DNA of 38,580 bases, from contig JAGVYS010000002.1 of the NCBI GenBank assembly GCA_018303125.1, positions 70,600 through 109,179 of the forward strand. The letters run 5' to 3'. Shown here piece after piece: positions 9,043-17,447 of the stretch; position 1 is the first letter of the stretch, and every line of letters starts with the position of its first letter. Under the pieces are notes generated by a model. The model saw nothing but the letters and a program-made list of their open reading frames with translations, searched no databases and was not told the DNA's origin. This DNA is from Candidatus Woesearchaeota archaeon (GTDB lineage Archaea; Nanobdellota; Nanobdellia; Woesearchaeales; WJIZ01). The position numbers were made by a program, and so were the translations under genes.

Positions 9043-10335
9043 CTACCAGCACACACCATTATAGTTGGCTTTTGTCTCATTTGTTATCCTAACCAAGTCT
9101 ATAACTATTTTTCCGCTTGGAAGCGACTCTATAACTGGCTTGAATTCATCTATTTTATTTTTTACAATTATAACATCGCAATCCAAAGCCGTATTGATAT
9201 CGTTCGAGAGCATGTCTCCCAGGTAAGGTTTCTCCTCAAATATGCCCTTATTGACGCCAAAAAGCCTGGACTTGGATATATGCGGGTCGTATACACGAAT
9301 GTGCTTGCCCATGGATTTTAGCCTGTCAATAATGGATACAATTGCACTAGACCTAAGGTCATCTGTATTTTCCTTAAAGCTCAACCCCAATACACCTATG
9401 CGCTTTTTTCCTGTATGCTCGACAAGACTGACTATATGGTCTATATGCTCTTGGTTACTTTCATCTATTGCTTCCAGCACAGGTGCCCTTATATTCCTTT
9501 TCCTTGCTTCGAAAAGCATTGCCTTTATATCCTTAGTCAGGCATGAACCACCAAAAGGAACTCCGGGAGTTAGATAATAAGATGAAATGTTCAATTCCTT
9601 GTCCATACAAAATATATTCATAAGTTCATGGCTGTCAATACCCAGAGACTTAGAAAGCCTGCCAATCTCATTGGCAAATGAAACTTTCAGACCATGGAAA
9701 GAATTGTTCACATATTTTATCATTTCTCCTATTTTCACTGATGTCCTGACAATTTCTGTGCCTTTGTATAACTCAGACAACAAATCACCGGATTTTTTGT
9801 CGTACTGTCCTATTACAGTTACAGGTGGATGAAAAAAATCATGCATGCCTCTCCCTTCCCTTAAGAACTCAGGGTTATGACATACTCCAAAATCCTTTCC
9901 AGCCTTCTTGCCTGACTCCTCCAGTATAGGGATTATTATTGATTCTATTGTTCCGGGAAAAAGCGTGCTCTTGAATGCGATAACATGGTAGCCATTCTTT
10001 TTCTTTAAGCCTGTTGATATATCCTTACAAACTGATTCTGTATGTGTGAGGTCTATTTCGCCGCTTTCCTTGGAAGGAGTGCCTACACATACTAAGCTTA
10101 TATCAGATTCTATAACTGCCTTAGGCGCATCTGCAGACACATTAAGCTTGCCTTCTTTTATGGCCTTAGAAATATAATCTTGCATCCCTGGCTCAAACAC
10201 AGGGCTTTCTCCTCTCTTAAGCAACGACAGCTTCTCATCATTTACATCAACACCAATTATAGAATGGCCTTGAGAGAAATGTCCTGCTGCCAGAACACAA
10301 CCAACATATCCCATCCCGAAAATACTGATGTGCAT
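9043..10335 (-). CDS. Nucleotide-sugar 6-dehydrogenase, closest in pattern to GDP-mannose 6-dehydrogenase (AlgD-like)
   Basis: Start revised to ATG at 10335 (MHISIFGMGYVGCVLAAG). 'SLVCVGTPSKESGEIDLTHTESVCKDI', 'KKAGKDFGVCHNPEFLREG', 'IGEMIKYVNNSFHGLKVSFANEIG', 'GVPFGGSCLTKDIKAM' (catalytic Cys), 'IGVLGLSFKENTDDLRSS' follow AlgD more closely than UDP-Glc DH, by memory. Confidence 0.85.
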   Translation of the reverse strand: MHISIFGMGYVGCVLAAGHFSQGHSIIGVDVNDEKLSLLKRGESPVFEPGMQDYISKAIKEGKLNVSADAPKAVIESDISLVCVGTPSKESGEIDLTHTESVCKDISTGLKKKNGYHVIAFKSTLFPGTIESIIIPILEESGKKAGKDFGVCHNPEFLREGRGMHDFFHPPVTVIGQYDKKSGDLLSELYKGTEIVRTSVKIGEMIKYVNNSFHGLKVSFANEIGRLSKSLGIDSHELMNIFCMDKELNISSYYLTPGVPFGGSCLTKDIKAMLFEARKRNIRAPVLEAIDESNQEHIDHIVSLVEHTGKKRIGVLGLSFKENTDDLRSSAIVSIIDRLKSMGKHIRVYDPHISKSRLFGVNKGIFEEKPYLGDMLSNDINTALDCDVIIVKNKIDEFKPVIESLPSGKIVIDLVRITNETKANYNGVCW

Positions 10336-10361
10336 TGTATGGTAAACTTGAAATACATTTA

Positions 10362-11765
10362 TCAAGTTTTCGGATAGATTCTATTTGCGCTAAGCTTTTT
10401 ATTTTTTGCTTCAAACACAGAAATGCTGCCAAAACAGCTCTTTCTGCTATTCTGTATACGAAGTAAGAAGGAAAACATCCCTGTAAACTTGTTTTCATGC
10501 CTTTTCCTGTGAAGGTAGCTTGAGCCTTCGCTCTTCTTGTATTGCAAAAACATCTGTAAAGCCTCATCGAAGAAAGGCGGAATTAGAAAATATCTTTTCT
10601 CAGTTATGTCTCTAAATCCTGCATCAGACAAAAGCCGCTTTATTGCCTTTGATTTTACCGGCTTGTACGGGCCGAAAAAAGCATAAATCCCTGTTTTCCT
10701 TATATCATCCTTGAATAGCGCAATTATAGTCTTGTAGAAAAGATTGAAGAGCAATGACGACCTTCTTGATATTATAACCATAGTGCCGCCCTCTTTCAAT
10801 GTTTCACGAGATTGCTTGAAAAGATTAGAAAGTTGTTTCCTGGAAAGGCGTTCTGCTTTGTAGAGCATTGTAATTGTTGGCACTGTAGAATGCAGGGATT
10901 TCTTATTTTCTTCATAGATTTTGTATTCCACATTCTGATTAAGAGTATTCTGCCTAACTGCTTCCTTGGTGTACTCGCTTGTCTCCTGGCAAATGTCCAG
11001 GCATATTATCCTCTCTTTTGGAAATTCCTTAAGATATGCTCCATCATATGACATAATATCCAGAATCGGGCCTTTTTTGCCTTGTATTGCATCTCTGACA
11101 AGCTTTTTCTCGAAGTTATTGCTTATGTCCATCTCCTTTCCTAGAAAGGTCTTTCTGCAATAGTATTTCTGGTATTCGACAAGATGCCCAAAAGACCATT
11201 TTTCTGGATTGTATGAGTAAGTGATATTATCAAACTCCTTAAACCCCTCATTATGTATTATTTCGCCAACATCTCTCCTTAGTACTGGCTTTGTGGTTTT
11301 GTATATCTCTTCAGGATAGCCTAAGCATACGAAACAGCATATCTCATATCTCTTTGGTATATTGAGCACTTTCTTTATCTTTGAGTCTGCACCATAGCTG
11401 TTCATGGCCAATGCCCCTACGCCATAATAAGTTGCAGCAAGCAGAATATTCTGGACAGCCATGCTTGACGCTTGTATGGCTTCCTTGTAGCTCCATCCAT
11501 CATATAAAATCACTATAACAACTGGCGCCCTCATTATTAAGGTTGAAGAATAGCACTGCGAAACAAGCTTTTCTTTGACTGATTTGCTTTTAACAACAAC
11601 AAACTGCCAGAGCTGCTGATTGCATGATGTTGGAGCGTAAACCCCAAGCTGTAGAATCTCCTTTACAAGCTCGTCAGGCACGTCCTTCTCTGTAAACCTC
11701 CTGACGCTTTTTCTGCCCTTTATGATGTCTATGAAATCCTTATTCATTGCTTCGCATAACCTCAT
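10362..11765 (-). CDS. Fusion: N-terminal nitroreductase domain + C-terminal SAM-methyltransferase-like domain
   Basis: N-term 'DFIDIIKGRKSVRRFTEKDVPDELVKEILQLGVYAPTSCNQQLWQFVVV' (nitroreductase); C-term 'KKGPILDIMSYDGAYLKEFPKERIICLDICQE...LKEGGTMVIISRRSS...KRLLSDAGFRDITEKRYFL' (class I methyltransferase-like with degenerate motif I). Confidence 0.78.
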   Translation of the reverse strand: MRLCEAMNKDFIDIIKGRKSVRRFTEKDVPDELVKEILQLGVYAPTSCNQQLWQFVVVKSKSVKEKLVSQCYSSTLIMRAPVVIVILYDGWSYKEAIQASSMAVQNILLAATYYGVGALAMNSYGADSKIKKVLNIPKRYEICCFVCLGYPEEIYKTTKPVLRRDVGEIIHNEGFKEFDNITYSYNPEKWSFGHLVEYQKYYCRKTFLGKEMDISNNFEKKLVRDAIQGKKGPILDIMSYDGAYLKEFPKERIICLDICQETSEYTKEAVRQNTLNQNVEYKIYEENKKSLHSTVPTITMLYKAERLSRKQLSNLFKQSRETLKEGGTMVIISRRSSLLFNLFYKTIIALFKDDIRKTGIYAFFGPYKPVKSKAIKRLLSDAGFRDITEKRYFLIPPFFDEALQMFLQYKKSEGSSYLHRKRHENKFTGMFSFLLRIQNSRKSCFGSISVFEAKNKKLSANRIYPKT

Positions 11766-11788
11766 TATTCTTTAATAATCTTTTTGAA

Positions 11789-12187
11789 TCACTTGAATTT
11801 GAGCAGCCCTATCTTTCCAAAGAAGGCATACCTGACTACAAAAAGAAATCCTATTACGATAGCAGAACTGATTGCTCCCGAAAATCGAAGGATATCTACG
11901 AGTAGCCATATTCCAAATACTATAGTAATGTCAAAAACTATAGTGGCAGAAAGGTATTTTATGAATTCCTGCTTTATTATCCCTGTAATAACATAGATAA
12001 AGTAAGCAATGAAAAACATGGTTGCAACTATTATTATTGACGCTGTAAATGTTTGCAACTTTAAAAAATCTATCATGAGCCAAGAGAGAAAAACTGTTAG
12101 GGCTCCCTTGAAAGCACCTATAACAGCAAAGATTGAAAATTTCTTGCCGTGACGATGTACCTTTCCCTTGATATATTCAATAGGCAT
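11789..12187 (-). CDS. GtrA-like small four-TM membrane protein
   Basis: 132 aa: 'KKFSIFAVIGAFKGALTVFLSWLMIDFL...ATIVFDITIVFGIWLLVDILRFSGAISSAIVIGFLFVVRYAFFGKIGLLKF', GtrA topology and C-terminal Lys/Phe pattern. Confidence 0.75.
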   Translation of the reverse strand: MPIEYIKGKVHRHGKKFSIFAVIGAFKGALTVFLSWLMIDFLKLQTFTASIIIVATMFFIAYFIYVITGIIKQEFIKYLSATIVFDITIVFGIWLLVDILRFSGAISSAIVIGFLFVVRYAFFGKIGLLKFK

Positions 12188-12190
12188 TGC

Positions 12191-13795
12191 TCAATCCATC
12201 CTTGGTTTCTGTTCATCCAGCCAGTTGCAAGGAGCCAAAACCAATGGGTCTATTGCTGAGGACATATTGTATACCACTATCTTCCTGCCAATTACTGCTG
12301 TATCATATTGTATAGAGCTCTTGTTAAGGTGTTCCATAAGTTTTTCAGAGATTGTGGAGCCGAGAGCGAATGTATATGCTGTGTCCTTAGTGTTCATCAT
12401 TTTTTCCTCAATTTTTGGATACTGGTTTACGCATGGGCATATGTTACAAGAGGCTATAATCTGCTCATTGCCATAGAAAAGTATCTGCCATTTAGTTGGA
12501 TGGTCAGTATAAAGATAATATAAACCATTTGCCCTATAAAATTCCATCAGAGGCGATATGTCTTGCTTATCATCCATGAAAATTGCCTGCATATTAGGAA
12601 TAACAGCTGATGTTAGGAGTGCTGTCAGTACAAGCAAAGAAATAATAAAGTTCTTTAGTCTTGATATTGCTATTGCCAAAAGGATTGCTACGAAAGGAAA
12701 AATAGGAGAGAAATGCTTTGGGTCTGACCTGCCTGAGGCAAGATAAATGAAAAACCAGAAAGTGAAGAAGCATAGTATAAATAGCTCTTTGCCGTGCTTT
12801 TTTATGTCGAGATTGTATTTGGAAAGTGGAATGAGTGACTTTATTGCCGGGATTATAGAGTTCCGATTATAGTAAATAATCAACGCCATCAGTGATACAG
12901 CCAAGAGGTAGTAGGGCCAGTTTCCAAAAATCTGGAGAAGTGTTTCTGTAAAGAATCCTGATAAAGTAAAGGTACCATGTATTTCCTCCTTGAAAATTGC
13001 GCACGGGTCTATCTGCCTCCCCTGATAAGCTACTGCTTCTGGAAATAAGCCATTATCGCATGCAAACTTATGAACAACAGTTCCTGCAAGAAAATGCCTT
13101 ATGTTGTCAAAATTATGGGTAAGATTATAGTATATTAAAGGGCTTAAGGCAACTAGGATACTTGCTACAAATATCCAGAAGAGCTTTCTTGTAAAAAATC
13201 GTTTATCCATTAAGTACCAGAAAAAAACAAAAAACAGGAGGAAAGCTATGACATACTCAGATATCCACCAGGCAATGCCTGCTATAATTCCAAAAAGTGC
13301 CATATTCCTTGCCTGATTCCTTTCCTCAAGAAAGATGATATAGAAAAGCCATGTTAAAAGTATGAGATATGTGAGGGTTTCCATATAGCCTGACATACCG
13401 AGAACAGACAAGCGTGTAAAGAAAAACGGCGTTATTGCCATGATTATTGCAGCAAGATATCCCGCTCTTTTTCCAAAGTATTTCTTTACAAAAAGAAAAG
13501 TGACCGCGGCTGAAGCTAGCGCAAACATAACGCTAAGTAGCTTGAAGGATATGTCCGATACTCCGAAAAGTGAGAAAGGGACTATTGCGAGATATGCATT
13601 AAGCGCAGCCGCACCTACATAGGGCTCACCATATATGAAATAATGAAACTCTCCGTGCCTGAAAGTGTTCATCGCCATGACTGCAATTGATGCTGAATCT
13701 CCTTCAAGCGACTTTTCAGATGTAAACAACAGAGGGAGGCGCAAAAGCAGGAATACTACCAAAAGCAACACTATAAAATAATCTACTTTTTTCAC
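12191..13795 (-). CDS. GT-C family (GT39-like) polytopic membrane glycosyltransferase
   Basis: 534 aa; 'LEGDSASIAVMAMNTFRHGEFHYFIYGEPYVGAAALNAYLAIVPFSLFGVSDISFKLLSVMF' loop 1 with acidic residues, about 10 TM segments. Confidence 0.8.
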   Translation of the reverse strand: MKKVDYFIVLLLVVFLLLRLPLLFTSEKSLEGDSASIAVMAMNTFRHGEFHYFIYGEPYVGAAALNAYLAIVPFSLFGVSDISFKLLSVMFALASAAVTFLFVKKYFGKRAGYLAAIIMAITPFFFTRLSVLGMSGYMETLTYLILLTWLFYIIFLEERNQARNMALFGIIAGIAWWISEYVIAFLLFFVFFWYLMDKRFFTRKLFWIFVASILVALSPLIYYNLTHNFDNIRHFLAGTVVHKFACDNGLFPEAVAYQGRQIDPCAIFKEEIHGTFTLSGFFTETLLQIFGNWPYYLLAVSLMALIIYYNRNSIIPAIKSLIPLSKYNLDIKKHGKELFILCFFTFWFFIYLASGRSDPKHFSPIFPFVAILLAIAISRLKNFIISLLVLTALLTSAVIPNMQAIFMDDKQDISPLMEFYRANGLYYLYTDHPTKWQILFYGNEQIIASCNICPCVNQYPKIEEKMMNTKDTAYTFALGSTISEKLMEHLNKSSIQYDTAVIGRKIVVYNMSSAIDPLVLAPCNWLDEQKPRMD

Positions 13796-13851
13796 TGCCT
13801 GCCTTCTTGCCTTTTGCTTTAAAAATTTATTCGAAGTATACTGAGAAAAAG

Positions 13852-13860
13852 TATTTATAT
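13852..13860 (+). promoter_or_regulatory. TATA-like box upstream of DUF4346-like gene
   Basis: 'tatttatat', 22-30 nt upstream of ATG 13882. Confidence 0.5.
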
Positions 13861-13881
13861 TGGGTTGAATATCGGTGTTTT

Positions 13882-14250
13882 ATGGCAGCTCCGCCAAGGC
13901 CTGCATGGGTCAAGGACAAGAAGATTGGAAAGGATTTCGAGGTAATTGAATCTCCTGAATGGGATGATTACAAAGATTTCAGGATTGAACCCACAGAACA
14001 TTATGCCCTCATAAGGATAGAGTGGGATAGGGGCAAAATCTCAGTTGCCATATGCAACAAGGAACACGAGATACTAAAAGTCTTTACAGGCAGAAGGCCC
14101 CAGGACATTTACTGCGCAATTTTCGATTATGAGCAAAAAAACAATATAAAGTGGTTTACTGAAAAGAGCCACATAGCTTATCTTGGGAAGGAGCTAAAAA
14201 AGGCTGAGATGGCTCTTGCCGTAGGGAATTCTGCGTATTACCAGGAATGA
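13882..14250 (+). CDS. Free-standing DUF4346-like protein
   Basis: ATG at 13882 follows a TATA-like 'tatttatat' at 13852-13860. Product MAAPPRPAWVKDKKIGKDFEVIESPEWDDYKDFRIEP...ends 'SHIAYLGKELKKAEMALAVGNSAYYQE', resembling the DUF4346 C-terminal signature 'H.aYLGrEL.KAE.AL...Y.QD' (from memory). Confidence 0.65.
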   Translation: MAAPPRPAWVKDKKIGKDFEVIESPEWDDYKDFRIEPTEHYALIRIEWDRGKISVAICNKEHEILKVFTGRRPQDIYCAIFDYEQKNNIKWFTEKSHIAYLGKELKKAEMALAVGNSAYYQE

Positions 14251-14278
14251 CTTGTAGAATTGTTAAAATATGGAATAA

Positions 14279-14288
14279 TATTTAAATA
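14279..14288 (+). promoter_or_regulatory. TATA-like box upstream of radical SAM gene
   Basis: 'tatttaaata', centre about 28 nt upstream of ATG 14312. Confidence 0.5.
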
Positions 14289-14311
14289 CGCCCCTCAATT
14301 TGAACTTGAAT

Positions 14312-15802
14312 ATGGTAGATGTTGTTCTTATAAACCCGAGATATCAGTATGTTGACTTCGGTGATGATTTAGGCATTCACCAGCCTCTGGGACTCATGCA
14401 ACTCGGCAGCCATCTGATACATAATGGTATTTCTGCAAAGCTGATTGACGCAAATGCCTCGGGTATACAAAATGATTCCGTGGCAGATGCTATCTCTAAG
14501 CATGATGCAAAGCTTGCGCTTATTACAGTCCCGACAATCCTTTTCCCACAAGCAGTAAAGATTGCAAATGATATAAAGGAAAAGTACCCTGGAATGCTTG
14601 TAATAGCCGGGGGAGCGCATTTCATGTCAATGCCTCACACGCTCAAGGGAACTCCATTTGATGCTGCATTTGGGGCAGCTGAAGCAGATACTATAATAGT
14701 CAAGTTGGCTAAAGAAGCAGTAGAGAACAACAAAATTGATTATTCTACGCCCGGCCTGATATATTATGAGGATGAGAAGTTCGTAAGAAATCCTAACCCT
14801 CCTCTTATACCTAAAGACCAGTTCGACAGTATCCCGCACCCTTACAAATACGCCAATGAGATGGGGTTCGACATGTCTCTCTACAAGGGTTATGCGAACA
14901 CTGCAGTATATGGGAAAGGGCATTATGCCAGTCTTATAACTAGCAGAGGCTGTGTGTATAAGTGCACTTTCTGCCTCGAGGCAGAAGTTTTTGGCAGGAC
15001 ACATAGGGCACATTCTGCTGAATACGTCTATAATATGATGCTGGATATGGAGAAGCTAGGAGCAAAGGAGTTCTATTTCATGGACAGCGAATGGTCCATA
15101 CCGAGAAGAAGAAACATGGAATTCATGCAGATGATAATTAATGACAAGAAAGACTGGAGATGGGAATGCCTTTCAAGGTCCACTGATTTCAATGATAACA
15201 CAAGGGACTACCCAAAAACAATGAAAAAAGCAGGATGCATATCAGTAGGAATGGGTGTTGAAAGTGGTAGTGATGAAACGCTCAAAAGAATAAAAAAAGA
15301 TGCTACAAAAGATGATTACAGGAAAGCATTCAAGATATTGAGAGAGTGCGGGATAGAAAGAAGAGGCTCTTTCATGATGGGATATCCATGGGAAACTGCA
15401 AAGGACCTTTACGATACTTTGAAATTTGCCATAGAGCTTGACCCTGATTTTGTCTATTTCCAGCCTTATGTTCCTTACATGAACACCCCCCTTTATGAGG
15501 AAGCCAAAAGATTCGTAAAGATAGATGCAGCAACTGATTTCGACAAATGGTGGCAGCATTCCATCGTAGGCGGCAAGGTAATAATGAGTACCATAGAACT
15601 CAGTTCTGAGGACATAACAAGGATAAATGCAGAGGCATATAAGAAGTTCTATTACAGGCCATCATACATAATGAAGCAGATATTGAGAAGTTGGGACAAC
15701 CCATACAGGCTAAAAGTAATGGCAAAGAATGGCATCACCTTGATGAAACAAATAATCAAGAGGACAAGGATTGAGAACCAGGCTGCACCTGAGATAGTCT
15801 AG
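14312..15802 (+). CDS. B12-binding-domain radical SAM protein (BchE/P-methylase-like family)
   Basis: N-terminal 'VDVVLINPRYQYVDFGDDLGIHQPLGLMQLGSHLIHNG' (B12-binding fold), CxxxCxxC in 'SRGCVYKCTFCLEAEVFG', 'GCISVGMGVESGSDETLKRIKKDATKDDYRKAFKILRECGIERRGSFMMGYPWET'. Confidence 0.92.
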   Translation: MVDVVLINPRYQYVDFGDDLGIHQPLGLMQLGSHLIHNGISAKLIDANASGIQNDSVADAISKHDAKLALITVPTILFPQAVKIANDIKEKYPGMLVIAGGAHFMSMPHTLKGTPFDAAFGAAEADTIIVKLAKEAVENNKIDYSTPGLIYYEDEKFVRNPNPPLIPKDQFDSIPHPYKYANEMGFDMSLYKGYANTAVYGKGHYASLITSRGCVYKCTFCLEAEVFGRTHRAHSAEYVYNMMLDMEKLGAKEFYFMDSEWSIPRRRNMEFMQMIINDKKDWRWECLSRSTDFNDNTRDYPKTMKKAGCISVGMGVESGSDETLKRIKKDATKDDYRKAFKILRECGIERRGSFMMGYPWETAKDLYDTLKFAIELDPDFVYFQPYVPYMNTPLYEEAKRFVKIDAATDFDKWWQHSIVGGKVIMSTIELSSEDITRINAEAYKKFYYRPSYIMKQILRSWDNPYRLKVMAKNGITLMKQIIKRTRIENQAAPEIV

Positions 15803-16577
15803 CCATATCAGACATCGTTGTAAGTTTATATCCTTCTGATTTAAGAAAGAAAATTGTTTTCTCAAGCGTTCTGCGTGCTTTCTTCTGCCTGAATCTATAC
15901 CACAAGCTAAGAAGTATGCCGCTTTTTCCACTCTTTCTTGCAACAAGGTCAAAAGGGTGCATATACATGACCAGCATATTTGGTTTTTTTGACATTTTAA
16001 AGAGAAGCCTAAACACAGGGAAGCTGATAAAGTTCATCCATAATAATCCCATAGGTATCCTTATGAAAGGAATTTGTGACACAGGTATTTCTATCAATTT
16101 GCCTATCTTGAAAGGCTCTGCACCTATAGAGGCATTTGAATAGCGACCCGGTAGAGTACCTTTTACAAGAGAAGAGTCATAAAAAAAGCCAGAGCTGGAA
16201 ATGGCATCAAGATGTTCCTTGCCTATCCTGAACTGCGGCGCCCTAAACCCTAGAAGCTCTGTTTCGAGTTCTTTTGCAAATAAATCCCTGCAAGCTACAA
16301 TATCTGAGATGAACATTGTCTTTGTCATTTGCAAAAGCGAGGAATGATTTAATCCATGCGATGCTATCTCATGCCCTTGTTTCTTAATATCAAGTATATT
16401 TTTCTTGTATTTTGGAAGGAGATTTCCTGAAACAAAAAAAGTTGCCTTAACCTTGTTTTTTCTGAATAAGTTCATGATGTAAGGTAGCTCTTCTTCTATT
16501 CCTTTATTTACAGAGTCAGCTTTTCTCCTTCCTCCCCAGTCGGTTTCTACATCAACTGTTAAAAGAGCATGCTTCAA
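15756..16577 (-). CDS. Polysaccharide deacetylase (NodB homology domain)
   Basis: 'ALLTVDVETDWGG' (motif 1), 'KVKATFFVSGNLL', 'GHEIASHGLNHSSL' (metal-binding His), 'LLGFRAPQFRIG' (motif 3). 47-bp antisense overlap with the radical SAM gene end. Confidence 0.9.
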   Translation of the reverse strand: MKHALLTVDVETDWGGRRKADSVNKGIEEELPYIMNLFRKNKVKATFFVSGNLLPKYKKNILDIKKQGHEIASHGLNHSSLLQMTKTMFISDIVACRDLFAKELETELLGFRAPQFRIGKEHLDAISSSGFFYDSSLVKGTLPGRYSNASIGAEPFKIGKLIEIPVSQIPFIRIPMGLLWMNFISFPVFRLLFKMSKKPNMLVMYMHPFDLVARKSGKSGILLSLWYRFRQKKARRTLEKTIFFLKSEGYKLTTMSDMARLSQVQPGSQSLSS

Positions 16578-16580
16578 ATT

Positions 16581-17444
16581 TCACCTTGGCCTCCTTACAA
16601 GAATAGATATCTGGTCAGCGATAAGGCCGAAAAAGAATACAATAGAAGAAGATAGTATAAACAGCATGGCGGTTTCGCTGGTACGCTGATATAATATAAG
16701 CCTTGATATCAGCAAAGGAAGGCCCGCTATGAAAAGCAGTATGCTTACTGGTAGTAATACCCTCAATGGGTCGAAAAGCATGGTCATTCTAAGTATTTGA
16801 ATAGTGAATCTAAACCCATCTCTAAATGGATGGATTGCACTTTTTCCTGTTTCCCTGTTCCTAATCCTTATTGGAACATACCCTACATTATAGCCATCCT
16901 TAATCAATGCAAGGGTTATTGTTGTTGTGAAGGAAAAAGAATTTGGCAGCATATGCATGCGCTCAAGAATAAGGTTCCTCTTTATGAGCCTAAACCCTGA
17001 ATTGAGGTCAGGTATTTTCCTCTCAACAAGGTAGTTTGCCAGAGCATGCAACATAACCTTTCCGAATCCCCTTAACAACGATGCCTGCCTTGACCTTGCT
17101 CCCACAATCATATCATATTTTTCAATACCAGAGACTATTTTTTCTATATCCTCTGCATAATGCTGCCCGTCACCATCAAGGTATAGCACATAATTTCCGC
17201 GGCTGTTCATTGCACCTGTTTTCAATGATGCACCGTAACCCTTGTTATACGGGTGGGATACTACCTTTGCTCCTGCCTTTGATGCTATAGAAGCAGTTTT
17301 GTCTGTGCTGCCATCATCAACAACTATAATCTCGAAAGAGTGCTTGATTTTCTTAATTTCCCTCTGAACGTCTTCTATAACTGACTTGATTGCTCCCTCT
17401 TCATTGCATGCTGGTATGACAATTGATATGTCTGGTTTTTCCAT
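16581..17444 (-). CDS. DPM-like GT2 glycosyltransferase with C-terminal TM helices
   Basis: 'DISIVIPACNEEGAIKSVIEDVQREI...IIVVDDGSTDKTASIASKAGAKVVSHPYNKGYGASLKTGAM', 'YLDGDGQHYAEDI', 'SGFRLIKRNL'. Confidence 0.92.
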   Translation of the reverse strand: MEKPDISIVIPACNEEGAIKSVIEDVQREIKKIKHSFEIIVVDDGSTDKTASIASKAGAKVVSHPYNKGYGASLKTGAMNSRGNYVLYLDGDGQHYAEDIEKIVSGIEKYDMIVGARSRQASLLRGFGKVMLHALANYLVERKIPDLNSGFRLIKRNLILERMHMLPNSFSFTTTITLALIKDGYNVGYVPIRIRNRETGKSAIHPFRDGFRFTIQILRMTMLFDPLRVLLPVSILLFIAGLPLLISRLILYQRTSETAMLFILSSSIVFFFGLIADQISILVRRPR

Positions 17445-17447
17445 GTT

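Noticed and set aside
8386-9064. Four + strand ORFs (8386-8652, 8501-8746, 8734-9036, 8762-9064) antisense to the GT2 gene
   Set aside because: They overlap each other and lie opposite a clear GT2 CDS (8131-9042); the translations are low-information shadow ORFs without recognisable domains.
14369-15013. Minus-strand ORFs (14369-14620, 14377-14625, 14627-15013) inside the radical SAM gene
   Set aside because: Opposite to a strongly supported radical SAM CDS; no motif, no initiation context.
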